Shown here piece after piece: positions 41,979 through 51,179 of a DNA stretch of 64,000 bases (position 1 is the first letter of the stretch; the number at the start of each line of letters is the position of its first letter). The position numbers and the translations under genes were made by a program. The notes below the pieces were generated by a model that ran no database searches, was not told the DNA's origin, and saw nothing but the letters and a program-made list of their open reading frames with translations. This DNA is from Chitinophagaceae bacterium (GTDB taxonomy: Bacteria; Bacteroidota; Bacteroidia; Chitinophagales; Chitinophagaceae), in assembly GCA_019752045.1 (NCBI GenBank), contig JAIEMP010000003.1, positions 186,001-250,000 on the forward strand, written 5' to 3'.

Positions 41979-44900
41979 ATGAAAAAAATAACCACCCTTT
42001 CTCTGCTGTTCCGTGTATGTATTGTTCTGTTTCTTACAACGTTTGTTTTTCTATATTCAATTGCTCAGACAACCAGATATCCTTCTACTTTATTGTGGCG
42101 TATTTCCGGTAATGGTTTAAATAAGCCATCTTATTTGTATGGAACCATGCACCTCACAGATAAACGCCTTTTCTTTTTTGGCGATTCTTTGTACAAAGCC
42201 ATTGAACAAACAGAAGGGTTTGCCATTGAAATACATCCCGATGAATTAGCCACACAAATGATTCAGTCGTTTACCAAAGATGATAACAGCGGTTATTTAA
42301 AAGATGCAGTAGATAAAGAAAGTTATGACCGTATAAAAAAGAAGCTGGGAAAAAAGTACGGACTCAATACAGAACGTATAACAAAGAGACAGGCATACCT
42401 CACCAGAAATGAATGGATGAAGGAATTAAGAAAGCCGGATGATATGCAAACTTTCATGGATGCCTGGTTGTACAATATTGCAAGGCAACAGGGAAAATGG
42501 ACAGGTGGAATTGAAGACCTCGAGGATCAGTTGAATTTAATAGAGAAAGAAGAAGCTGATTTTTCATTTGATGATATGCTAATCAGTAAAAAAATCATGC
42601 AGGGGGGATTGAACCAGATGATTGATCTCTATCTGTCACAGGATTTACAGGCCATTGATGAATTTTTTAACAGCAATTACAAAGAGAAAAAAGATGTCTG
42701 GCTAAACAAACGGAATATCAAAATGTCGCACAGGATGGACAGCCTGCTTCAATACCGCAGTTGTTTTTTTGCTGTAGGTGCGGCACATCTTCCCGGCGAT
42801 TCGGGTGTTATCAAACTCCTGCTGCAAAAAGGATTTAAAGTAGATCCTGTTTTTTCATCGCAAAAAATTTCTCCTGATGAATACAAAGTTGCTGCTGCCG
42901 AAATGAAATGGCAGTCTTTTACTCCGGCCGATAGTATGTACCAGGTGATGTTTCCATCAAAGTCGGCCACCATGTTTATTAATGGCAATGTGCTGAAGAT
43001 GGAAATGTGTATTGATATACCAACTGCCACTTACTATATTACTGCAGCGGTGCCCAATATGCAAAAAGATATCAGCAAAGAAAAGCTGGTAGATAAAATG
43101 CTGGAAGGGTTTACCAAAGACAGTAAAATTGTTGATCGCAAAAAAATGAATACCGATGGTACTACAGGTGTTGAGCTGCTCATTGAAAAAGACGGGTACC
43201 TGCGTATAAAAGGATTTATAAAAGGGAATTATGCTTTCATAACTGTGATGGGGCACGAAACAAAAAAGGAAATGGTTAGCGGCGAAATGGCGAACCGTTT
43301 TTTTGAATCATTTCAGGTAAGCAGTAAAGCATTAAGAATCACAGACAAGCTGAAGCCTTATGTAAATGAAGAAGCAGGGTTCAGTGTATTATTACCCCAG
43401 CAACCCGAAAAAGGAAAAACAGAACAAACCGAAGGATGGATTTCCAAAACATATTCTGCCATTGATCTCACTAACAATGTGTATTTCATGATTGTGGTGA
43501 GAAGCACAGCACCCGGTTTTTATTTAAACGGCGACTCCAACTATTTTGCATTGCAAAAAGGCGACTGGAGTGCATTGCTGAAAAAAGTTACTGCAGAATC
43601 ATTTTTTAATCTGGGCAATTTCCCGGCCATGCGGTACGATTTTCTGATGGAGAAAGGAAAAGAAAAAGCCATCAGTAAAACGTTAACCATTAACCGGGGC
43701 AACCGCTCTTACCTTCTGCTTGCTATAACAGAAAAAGATGATGAGAACAATGCAGCTATAGAAAGCTTTTTTAATTCATTTCAACTGATGGATTACAAAC
43801 AGGCGACTTGGAAAATGAATACTTCACCCGACGGTCATTTTTCTGCGTACACGCCGGCTCCCATTGTGTTTAAACAAAAGAAAGATGCAGAAGGAAATAA
43901 TGACGGTGCACCTACTTATGTTGCATACGATTCATTAACAGCGGTATCATATGAGTATTTAAAAATCGGTTATGCAGATTATTACCAGGCAAAAACAGAC
44001 AGTGCACTCTTTCATGATGCAATGATTACGCAAACCGAAACAACCGATTCAATCATCAGCACAAAGTATGTTACAAACGGAACCGATAAAGCACAGGAGG
44101 TGGTACTGTTTTTAAAAGGCAATCAGAATTTCAGGCGTATGCGGATGGTGCTTCATGGCGATACCATGTATATCGCTTCTTCATTTTTACATGAAGCATT
44201 GTTGAATACTGCAGAAGTTAACCGGCAGTTTGATGAACTGTTGATTTTAACTCCTTCTGCTCCCACAACCCTGTACAAAAAACGCACAGGTGAACTGCTG
44301 ACCGATCTTGCATCAGGCGACTCGGTTAAATTTAATGCAGCAGTTGAACGGATTGAAAACATTACATTCGAAAAAGATGATTTGCCGCTGTTAAAAGATG
44401 CATTGATGAAACAGTACGATCTGGCAGCAGAAGAGCATGATGATATTTATAACATCCTTGCAGATATTATTACAGATCTCAACGATTCTTCCATTGTGAG
44501 CTTTATACACAAAAAGTATTTCTCGCCCAATCTGGATAATGAAGCTCAGAAACTGGCGATGCTTCGGTTACTTGCTTCAACTAAAACAAAAGAGAGTTAT
44601 CTGGTTTTAAAAGATCTGTTGTTAACCGATCCTCCTTACGTAGATTATCTCAATACGCTGGAGTATAAGATGCGTGATTCCTTACAATTAACAGCATTGC
44701 TTTTTCCGGAGCTGATGCGGCTTGGTACCGACTCACTGTATTATGATTTCACCTCATCATTGGCTAATCTGTTGCTGGACAGCAATCAAATTGCAATTGA
44801 AACAATCAAACCATTTGAAGAGAACCTGCTCAAAACCGGCGAACAGTTTATTGCAAAAATCAAAGCCAATCCGGAAGCAGATATTTGGCGTGAAATAGAA

Positions 44901-45446
44901 ACGATGCATTTGCTGGGCAGATTGAATACATCAAAAGGAAATACTTTGCTGCAACAGCTGGTGCTGCTAAACAATAAATACATCAACAGCAGGGTACTGA
45001 TTGATTTGCTCATCAATAAACAAGCAGTGCCAAAAGAAAGTTTAGAGTTGCTGGCTGCCGATAAAGAGTACAGGTTTTCATTTTACAACCGCCTGCAGAA
45101 TAAAGAACTCGGTTCATTTTTTCCTGCAAAGTACAGCACACAAAAATCATTAGCTGAATCGGATGTGTACAATATGGCAGCAGAGGAGTATACGGTAGAA
45201 TCGGTTGTTTACCTCGATAGTAAACTGATCAATTATAAAGGAGAAGAAAAGAAGTTTTATCTGTTTAAAGTAAAAGTAGAAGAGGAGGGTTGGTATCTTG
45301 GTATTTCAGGCGGGTACAATAAAGACCAGAAAATACTCTACATGAAAAAAGGAGAAGATGTTGGTGGTATCTATTGGACTGAATCGTATAATGCTAAAAA
45401 GATAAATGAACAGTTTGAGAATTATCTGAAATCGTTTCTTGATTAA
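41979..45446 (+). CDS. large TraB/GumN-domain protein with three repeated modules
   Basis: 1155 residues, secreted (hydrophobic 8-30, cleavage near YSIAQ). TraB/GumN domain at about 35-290 with SYLYGTMHLTD (GxxH, 51-61) and FFAVGAAHLPGDSGVIKLL (about 262-280), the two conserved metal/active-site blocks. Then three similar modules of about 145 residues, each opening with an F..(F/L)P-type strand and ending FFESFQV, FFNSFQL and FDELLIL (about 305-455, 465-610, 612-765). The last 380 residues are helical and HEAT-like. Convergent with the DUF5686 gene, only 7 bases apart. Confidence 0.75.
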   Translation: MKKITTLSLLFRVCIVLFLTTFVFLYSIAQTTRYPSTLLWRISGNGLNKPSYLYGTMHLTDKRLFFFGDSLYKAIEQTEGFAIEIHPDELATQMIQSFTKDDNSGYLKDAVDKESYDRIKKKLGKKYGLNTERITKRQAYLTRNEWMKELRKPDDMQTFMDAWLYNIARQQGKWTGGIEDLEDQLNLIEKEEADFSFDDMLISKKIMQGGLNQMIDLYLSQDLQAIDEFFNSNYKEKKDVWLNKRNIKMSHRMDSLLQYRSCFFAVGAAHLPGDSGVIKLLLQKGFKVDPVFSSQKISPDEYKVAAAEMKWQSFTPADSMYQVMFPSKSATMFINGNVLKMEMCIDIPTATYYITAAVPNMQKDISKEKLVDKMLEGFTKDSKIVDRKKMNTDGTTGVELLIEKDGYLRIKGFIKGNYAFITVMGHETKKEMVSGEMANRFFESFQVSSKALRITDKLKPYVNEEAGFSVLLPQQPEKGKTEQTEGWISKTYSAIDLTNNVYFMIVVRSTAPGFYLNGDSNYFALQKGDWSALLKKVTAESFFNLGNFPAMRYDFLMEKGKEKAISKTLTINRGNRSYLLLAITEKDDENNAAIESFFNSFQLMDYKQATWKMNTSPDGHFSAYTPAPIVFKQKKDAEGNNDGAPTYVAYDSLTAVSYEYLKIGYADYYQAKTDSALFHDAMITQTETTDSIISTKYVTNGTDKAQEVVLFLKGNQNFRRMRMVLHGDTMYIASSFLHEALLNTAEVNRQFDELLILTPSAPTTLYKKRTGELLTDLASGDSVKFNAAVERIENITFEKDDLPLLKDALMKQYDLAAEEHDDIYNILADIITDLNDSSIVSFIHKKYFSPNLDNEAQKLAMLRLLASTKTKESYLVLKDLLLTDPPYVDYLNTLEYKMRDSLQLTALLFPELMRLGTDSLYYDFTSSLANLLLDSNQIAIETIKPFEENLLKTGEQFIAKIKANPEADIWREIETMHLLGRLNTSKGNTLLQQLVLLNNKYINSRVLIDLLINKQAVPKESLELLAADKEYRFSFYNRLQNKELGSFFPAKYSTQKSLAESDVYNMAAEEYTVESVVYLDSKLINYKGEEKKFYLFKVKVEEEGWYLGISGGYNKDQKILYMKKGEDVGGIYWTESYNAKKINEQFENYLKSFLD

Positions 45447-45453
45447 TTTATTT

Positions 45454-47952
45454 TTAGAACTGCAGTTTAAAACTGCCAAAAATTCCAAAGCGTTTATATT
45501 TTTCATCGGGCAATGGTATCGGCAGCACACGCCAGATAAAATCTATACGGATCACCCGTAAAATATTATCTACACCGGTACCCAGCTCCATATAAGTTTT
45601 GCCGTTGAGCGATTGAAATTGATGACCACGGTCGAAGATGGCTCCTACCTGATTAAAATTTCTATTGGCATTGCTTAAGCTGCCCCATAACGTTTTTGCC
45701 GTCCAGAACTGACGGAATTTTAATTTTCTGGTTGGGCCTATTAAACGGAATATGCCATTTCCGATATTATGTTCCAGATTAATGCCGGCATATTCATCGC
45801 TCAGGTATTCAAACCTGTTCATCAAATTAAGCGCATACTTATTATAGTAATAAATTTCATTCCCCGGATGTACTTCCAGTAATGGGAATGGTAACGTACC
45901 ATAAATTTTTCCACCATAAACATTGTAATACAATTCTCCCAGGTTCGCTATTTTAAAGTAGTCGTGAACGGAAGCAGTTAATTTATGATATTGATAATTG
46001 CTTTTAAAAATACCGGGGATACCTCTTGCATATTTTATTTCTGCAATAGGATAGGGACTGCCTAAACTACTTCGCAGAAAAGTGCCTTCCAGAAAACGTT
46101 CGAGGTAAGCAAAGCGAACTTTAAATGCAAATTCAGTGTTATTTAATGCTTCGCCTGTGCCGCTGTTATAAATGATTTTTGAAGGCAGAGAACGAATAGG
46201 ATCAAATTTTTTGCGGGTAGCAGCAAGTTCAAATGTAAATCCGTTGTGTGTTTCTTTAGAAAACTCAATCCGCTGCTGTTCAACTCGTAAAAATTTAATA
46301 GGCACCTGTTGTTTTCTGGCAGCCAATGTAAAAATATTATCTGTTCCTACTTCATCGTAATACACTTGTCCGTTATCATAATCGTTTGCATATGAAACAT
46401 ACAACCGTGTGCGTGGATTTTTATGAAAGAGATGCGTTACTTCTGCACGGCCTTTAAATTTCTGATCCTTAAATCCGTAAGCCAGATAACCACGCAGCCA
46501 CCATGTTTTGCTGAAGTTGGTACTGGTGCCCAGATCTAACCGGAAACGAAAGCCTTCCACAATATTTGAGCTCATCACATTAAACCAAGGGCCGTATTCA
46601 AAACTGCCAAAGGCTTTATATCCGGTTGCAAGAAAGTTGGCAATATCGCTGTAACGTTTAAACAAAGGCATGCTCTGCAAAGTATCAATCATACTGTAAA
46701 TTGCCTTTTCATTTTTATCAAGCGTTTCATGTCTTGATTCACTCCAATAGGCTTCCGGTTGTTCAGTAGAGCCGGGGAGCAAAACTGTTTCTTCCAGTTT
46801 TTTATTTTTTCGCAATGCTTCCCAAACCATACCGGAGTTAACAATGACATCTTTATACGTAGTTGTTTTTCGGCCGGTAACTCCAAACTTCTGTTTACCA
46901 ATTGCAGACACATCAATGATGAATTTATCTTTTGACAGAAACCAGACACTGTCGTTAATGAGTTTGTACTCCTGCACAATGCTCAACTTGTCAACATAGT
47001 TTACATTGGCCTCTTTTGATAAACGCAGGTTCATTTTCTGTACTGCAAATGTGGTATCATGTATCCAGCAATCGCCTTCAAATGTATTTTCACCTTTGCG
47101 TTTGGGTGTAAATACTAAATGAAAAAAACGTTTGCCTGCAACATACTGCGTATCGGTTAAACGGTAAGAGTAAAACGCATCGCCATTATCACTGATGGGG
47201 CTGATGAATCGTTTATCAAACACCGGAATATAATTGTTGTATACATTGATGTTCTGATCCATACCACCCAGCAGTTTCTGTACACTTTCATTTTTTAAGC
47301 CCGATGTTCTGCTGGCTTTTATTTCTTCTCTTCGTTTGAGCGGACTTTTCTGATAATAATAATCAGAAATAGTTTCTGTTAGAAATACCGGAAGAAACGG
47401 ACGCTCCTCACTGGTACTGTCAATGGTTTGATCAATAATAAAACCAAAGGGACGTAACGGACGCAGATTTTTAAACTTGTCTTTATTGATTTTATTCAGA
47501 TCAACTTCCAGCTTGTTGTATAATTCGTATCCGAAATTTTCGAAACGGTAGCGGTCGTTATCCGGTTTTTGTTTTACTACTTTTCGCCAAAGAATCCAAC
47601 CTCTGCTGTATTTCGATTTTACAATCACTTCTTTTCCCGCACTGCCACGTTCCAGATTGATGGTTACAAAAACAGTATCCCTGGATGTTACAGGAATAGG
47701 AACGGCAAGATTTTTATAACCTACATAGCTAACCAGCAACGAATCATTTACGGATAACGCTGCTACACGAAAGATAAAGCTGCCTGCAGAATCACTCAGT
47801 TTACCAAAACCTGAATTTTTCAGTACCACCGATGCAAAAGGAATGGGTTCATCTGAGTGCGAATCTTTGATAACTCCGGTAATCACTTTTGTTTGAGAAA
47901 AAGTAATGCTAACAGAAATCAACAATGTAAAAAGAAGGAAAACAAACTTCAT
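45454..47952 (-). CDS. DUF5686 family outer-membrane protein with carboxypeptidase-regulatory-like domain
   Basis: 832 residues from ATG at 47952 (MKFVFLLFTLLISVSITFSQ, signal peptide). Residues about 22-105 form a CarboxypepD_reg-like Ig fold (GVIKDSHSDEPIPFASVVLKN); the rest matches DUF5686 (KYSRGWILWRKVV, then a long beta-rich region) and ends in a beta-barrel-like series closing with FGIFGSFKLQF. Such proteins are abundant in Bacteroidota and unassigned. The ATG upstream at 47997 lacks a signal peptide. Confidence 0.85.
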   Translation of the reverse strand: MKFVFLLFTLLISVSITFSQTKVITGVIKDSHSDEPIPFASVVLKNSGFGKLSDSAGSFIFRVAALSVNDSLLVSYVGYKNLAVPIPVTSRDTVFVTINLERGSAGKEVIVKSKYSRGWILWRKVVKQKPDNDRYRFENFGYELYNKLEVDLNKINKDKFKNLRPLRPFGFIIDQTIDSTSEERPFLPVFLTETISDYYYQKSPLKRREEIKASRTSGLKNESVQKLLGGMDQNINVYNNYIPVFDKRFISPISDNGDAFYSYRLTDTQYVAGKRFFHLVFTPKRKGENTFEGDCWIHDTTFAVQKMNLRLSKEANVNYVDKLSIVQEYKLINDSVWFLSKDKFIIDVSAIGKQKFGVTGRKTTTYKDVIVNSGMVWEALRKNKKLEETVLLPGSTEQPEAYWSESRHETLDKNEKAIYSMIDTLQSMPLFKRYSDIANFLATGYKAFGSFEYGPWFNVMSSNIVEGFRFRLDLGTSTNFSKTWWLRGYLAYGFKDQKFKGRAEVTHLFHKNPRTRLYVSYANDYDNGQVYYDEVGTDNIFTLAARKQQVPIKFLRVEQQRIEFSKETHNGFTFELAATRKKFDPIRSLPSKIIYNSGTGEALNNTEFAFKVRFAYLERFLEGTFLRSSLGSPYPIAEIKYARGIPGIFKSNYQYHKLTASVHDYFKIANLGELYYNVYGGKIYGTLPFPLLEVHPGNEIYYYNKYALNLMNRFEYLSDEYAGINLEHNIGNGIFRLIGPTRKLKFRQFWTAKTLWGSLSNANRNFNQVGAIFDRGHQFQSLNGKTYMELGTGVDNILRVIRIDFIWRVLPIPLPDEKYKRFGIFGSFKLQF

Positions 47953-48097
47953 TCGTTTAGTAAGGGTTGAATAAGAAATAAAAATAGGAAATCCCAAACT
48001 GAAAGACCGCTTTTGTTTCCACCTAAAACAGGGCAGTTTAAGAAGGTTCTGTTAAAAAAGCGAAAATGAATTTGGCGAATGGCGAAAAAGCAATTTA

Positions 48098-48112
48098 CTT
48101 TGTATTTCAAAG
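48098..48112. promoter_or_regulatory. operator copy 1 in the CreD cluster
   Basis: CTTTGTATTTCAAAG is a 15-bp inverted repeat (arms CTTTG and CAAAG) 7 bases before the ATG at 48120. A near-consensus -7 word, TTACTTTG, overlaps its left arm. Nearly the same sequence and flank occur before creD at 49,120. Confidence 0.6.
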
Positions 48113-48119
48113 TGCTTTT

Positions 48120-48779
48120 ATGAATAGCCAGAATCAACCATTGGATACGATATCAGATATAAAAAAAATGATGGACCGCAGCAGCCGGTTTATCAGCCTG
48201 AGCGGATTAAGCGGCATCGGTGCCGGTGTTTGTGCATTAGCAGGAGCATGGTTTGCCGCTGACGTAATTGGGAATAACAGAACTGCTGTTGTTGAAAAAA
48301 GAACCGGTGTGCAGGAGCCTTACGAAGAAATCAGTATAGACATGCTGCAGGCATTTATGGGCAGCCGTTTATTCTGGATTGCAGTAATTACATTTTTTGC
48401 TGCTTTATTGGTGGCGTTTATTTTTACATATGTCCGCAGCACAAAAGAAGGTATTCCTGTGTGGGGTGTAATGGCCAAACGTTTAATGTGGAATGTTGCA
48501 TTGCCCATGGGTGCCGGCGGTATTTTTTTACTGAAGCTGATTGAAGCCGGGGTATACGGTTTAATAGCGCCCGGCTGTTTAATTTTTTATGGATTGGCGC
48601 TTGTTAACGCCGCCAAATATACATTAGGCGAAATCCGCTACTTGGGTTATGTATTGGTTGTATTGGGTTTGATCAATTGCTGGTTTCCCGGTTATGGATT
48701 GTATTTCTGGGCAGCAGGATTTGGTGTGATGCACATTGTATATGGTATGGTGATGTGGAATAAATATGAGCGTAAATAA
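48120..48779 (+). CDS. membrane protein of the CreD cluster
   Basis: 219 residues from the ATG at 48120 (MNSQNQPLDTISDIKKMMDRSSRF); an earlier ATG would sit upstream of the operator. Six hydrophobic segments are visible (about 25-47, 82-104, 117-135, 140-158, 167-183, 188-208). The DIKKMMDRSSRFISLSGLSGI opening recurs in Bacteroidota proteins encoded next to HTH_34 regulators. Function unknown. It starts the unit membrane protein-HTH regulator. Confidence 0.8.
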   Translation: MNSQNQPLDTISDIKKMMDRSSRFISLSGLSGIGAGVCALAGAWFAADVIGNNRTAVVEKRTGVQEPYEEISIDMLQAFMGSRLFWIAVITFFAALLVAFIFTYVRSTKEGIPVWGVMAKRLMWNVALPMGAGGIFLLKLIEAGVYGLIAPGCLIFYGLALVNAAKYTLGEIRYLGYVLVVLGLINCWFPGYGLYFWAAGFGVMHIVYGMVMWNKYERK

Positions 48780-48799
48780 TTGTGAACCGAATTGATGTA

Positions 48800-49102
48800 A
48801 TGAAGAATCCTATTGAACAGTTACAAAAAGTTTTTGACAGTCGGGTACGGCTGGGCATTATGAGCGCATTAGTTGTGAATGCTCAGGTAAGCTTTAATGA
48901 ACTGAAAGAATTAATACAGGTTACAGATGGCAACCTCGCATCACATATGAAAGCGTTGGAAGATAACGGATACATAAAAGTGAACAAAGGATTTGTGGGG
49001 CGCAAAACAAACACCACCTACAGTATTTCAAAAGCGGGTGAAAAAGCATTCAGGCTTCACATTGAAGCACTGGAGCAAATGATCAGACAAATAGGCAATT
49101 AA
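48800..49102 (+). CDS. winged-helix transcriptional regulator (HTH_34/MarR-like)
   Basis: 100 residues from ATG at 48800; a GTG at 48782, three bases after the previous stop, is an alternative. The fold is a short winged helix: PIEQLQKVFDSRVRLGIMSALV, recognition region SFNELKELIQVTDGNLASHMKALE, and the wing GYIKVNKGFVGRKTNTTYSIS, with a C-terminal dimer helix. It is flanked by the two matching operators at 48,098 and 49,120, which are its most likely targets (inference). Confidence 0.88.
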   Translation: MKNPIEQLQKVFDSRVRLGIMSALVVNAQVSFNELKELIQVTDGNLASHMKALEDNGYIKVNKGFVGRKTNTTYSISKAGEKAFRLHIEALEQMIRQIGN

Positions 49103-49119
49103 TTTTTTTTGTATTTATA

Positions 49120-49134
49120 CTTTGTAATTCAAAG
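49120..49134. promoter_or_regulatory. operator copy 2, before creD
   Basis: CTTTGTAATTCAAAG, the same inverted repeat as copy 1 with one changed base in the centre, 20 bases before the creD ATG. ATACTTTG overlapping the left arm resembles the -7 box. Confidence 0.62.
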
Positions 49135-49154
49135 CACTTTTAATAAAAACCAAC

Positions 49155-50477
49155 ATGGACACACAACAAACTCAAACATTCTGGCAGCGCTACAGCATCT
49201 TTATCAAATCAATCCTGGTAGGATTTCTGATTCTGGTATTGTTAATCCCCACCGCATTTATACACGAACTGGTAGCTGAGCGCCAGCAACGCCAGCAAGA
49301 GGTGATTAACGAAGTGAGCTCAAAGTGGGCAGCAGCTCAAACCGTTACAGGACCATTCCTGATTATTCCGTACAACGAAACTCAAAGAGATGATAAAGGC
49401 AAAGTGTTTTTTATTAAAAAAAATATCCATTACCTGCCTGAACAATTAAATATTGATGGTCAACTGATTCCTGAAATAAGGCATCGCAGTATTTTCAAGA
49501 TTATTTTATACAAATCGGATCTGGTATTAACTGGTAAATTTATTCCTCTTCATCTGGCTGCATTGGGCGTTGATTCTTCATCTGTTCAATGGAACGAAAT
49601 AAAAGTATGTTTTGGAATTACCGATAACAGAGGGATTGCCGAACAGCTTCAGTTAAACTGGAATGGTACATCTGTTGAAATGAATCCGGGTGTTCCGTTA
49701 AATACAATTACAACAACAGGAGTAAGTGCTGTGCTGAACGATGCCGCTTTATTAAAAGATAAAGAACAGACATTCTCGTTGCATATTAAACTCAATGGAT
49801 CTGCACAATTACATTTTACACCCGTTGGTAAACAAACAACAGTGCAGCTTCAATCGGCCTGGCAGGATCCTGCTTTTGGTGGAAAATTTTTACCGGCAAA
49901 ATCAGATGTAAGTAAGAACGGGTTTAAAGCTAACTGGAACATTTTGCATTTTACACGTGATATTCCGCAGGCATGGATTGAAGAAAAGCCGGAGATAACA
50001 GACAATGCTTTTGGTGTGGAGCTTTTGCAGGGTATTGATTCGTACAGTAAAACCATGCGTACGGTAAAATATGCTGTGCTGTTTATAGCACTCACTTTTT
50101 GTTTGTACTTCTTTATTGAAACCCTCAAGAAAAGAAGTGTGCATCCGTTGCAATATATACTTGTGGGAATTGCGCTTTGTATTTTTTATACATTGTTACT
50201 GTCTATTTCGGAATACATCCAGTTTAATATTGCCTACCTCTTTGCATCGGTAGCAACCATTGGTTTAATTACACTGTATACACAAAGCATTTTCAAAAAC
50301 TGGGGAATAGCCGGAGCGTTTTGTGTTTTTCTCTCTTCACTGTATGGCTTTATTTATATCCTCATTCAATTACAGGACGGCGCATTGCTGTTTGGAAGTA
50401 TTGGGTTGTTTATACTGCTTGCTGTGCTGATGTACTATTCAAAGAAGATTGATTGGTATGGTTCTGCAAAGGTATAA
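49155..50477 (+). CDS. creD: inner-membrane protein CreD family
   Basis: 440 residues. N-terminal TM (about 18-38), a large extracytoplasmic domain starting AAQTVTGPFLIIPYN (the CreD signature), and five or so TM helices from about 300 to 430 (VLFIALTFCLYFFIETL, LQYILVGIALCIFYTLLL). In enterobacteria CreD belongs to the CreBC regulon and affects envelope integrity and beta-lactam response. Here CreBC is absent and an HTH_34 regulator precedes it. Confidence 0.92.
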   Translation: MDTQQTQTFWQRYSIFIKSILVGFLILVLLIPTAFIHELVAERQQRQQEVINEVSSKWAAAQTVTGPFLIIPYNETQRDDKGKVFFIKKNIHYLPEQLNIDGQLIPEIRHRSIFKIILYKSDLVLTGKFIPLHLAALGVDSSSVQWNEIKVCFGITDNRGIAEQLQLNWNGTSVEMNPGVPLNTITTTGVSAVLNDAALLKDKEQTFSLHIKLNGSAQLHFTPVGKQTTVQLQSAWQDPAFGGKFLPAKSDVSKNGFKANWNILHFTRDIPQAWIEEKPEITDNAFGVELLQGIDSYSKTMRTVKYAVLFIALTFCLYFFIETLKKRSVHPLQYILVGIALCIFYTLLLSISEYIQFNIAYLFASVATIGLITLYTQSIFKNWGIAGAFCVFLSSLYGFIYILIQLQDGALLFGSIGLFILLAVLMYYSKKIDWYGSAKV

Positions 50478-50483
50478 GAGGAT

Positions 50484-50573
50484 AACAATGGCCGGTGCGG
50501 ACACCGGCCAAGGCGTAAAAGAGAAGGCACGAAAAGGAAAACGATGTTCGGTGAAGACACCGACCATGGCGGA
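50484..50573. repeat. two tandem hairpin repeats between creD and the Coq4-like gene
   Basis: Unit 1: GGCCGGTG CGGA CACCGGCC, a perfect 8-bp stem. Unit 2: TCGGTG AAGA CACCGA, a 6-bp stem, 48 bases later. Both are followed by AAGGCG or ATGGCGG. They read in frame with the downstream gene but precede its real start. No T-tract follows. Confidence 0.6.
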
Positions 50574-50607
50574 GAGTAATGATGTTACAAACGATCAATT
50601 TATAAGT

Positions 50608-51090
50608 ATGATCAAATTACTGAAATCAATCAGGAGTCAGTTGCTGGTGTTGCTCACACACACTTTTGCGTTGCCGGTATTAAAAATAATCCGGAAGAAA
50701 AAACCTTTTCCGTATACAACAGATCAGCTAAGTGCACTTCCGTATGAAACAGTGGGGAACGAATTGTGGCAGGCACTCAATCAACACAACCTCCGGTTAT
50801 TACCTTATTATGAGAAACATGATATTAAACATGTGGTGTTGCAATATCCGTTTACAGATGAAGGAGAAGTTTGTCTGCAGTTTTTTATGCTTGCTAATGG
50901 CAGGATTTCTTTTCCGGTTCTTTCAACCGTCATCTACGGTCTGGTGACCATGCCGGAATATTATGTTTCCTTTTTTCAGGCATACAAAAGAGGAAAGCAG
51001 TATAAAAATCTGGATCAATTCAATTGGTTTTCCATTATGGAACAGCCACTGCTGCAGGTACAACAGGAGATTTCAAAACAGTTGGTATGA
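50608..51090 (+). CDS. Coq4-like protein
   Basis: 160 residues from ATG at 50608 (MIKLLKSIRSQLLVLLTH). The Coq4 metal motif HDxxH-X11-E is complete: H71, D72, H75 and E87 in EKHDIKHVVLQY...GE. The ALPVLKIIRKKKPFPYTTDQLSALPYETVG lead and the AYKRGKQYKNL tail also fit the family. Coq4 supports ubiquinone synthesis in mitochondria and proteobacteria, yet Bacteroidota typically use menaquinone, so the role here is unclear. Upstream in-frame ATGs lie in repeat DNA. Confidence 0.75.
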   Translation: MIKLLKSIRSQLLVLLTHTFALPVLKIIRKKKPFPYTTDQLSALPYETVGNELWQALNQHNLRLLPYYEKHDIKHVVLQYPFTDEGEVCLQFFMLANGRISFPVLSTVIYGLVTMPEYYVSFFQAYKRGKQYKNLDQFNWFSIMEQPLLQVQQEISKQLV

Positions 51091-51179
51091 TCAAAACAGG
51101 AAATCTTAAAACAAAACTTGCAGGTTTGCTTTATTATCCGGAGTATTTATTTGTTATCTTATTATGGAAAAATAAGCAT

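Noticed and set aside
50449-50607. N-terminal extension of the Coq4-like gene
   Set aside because: It overlaps the creD end and is made of two repeat hairpins; the Coq4 domain starts at the ATG at 50608.
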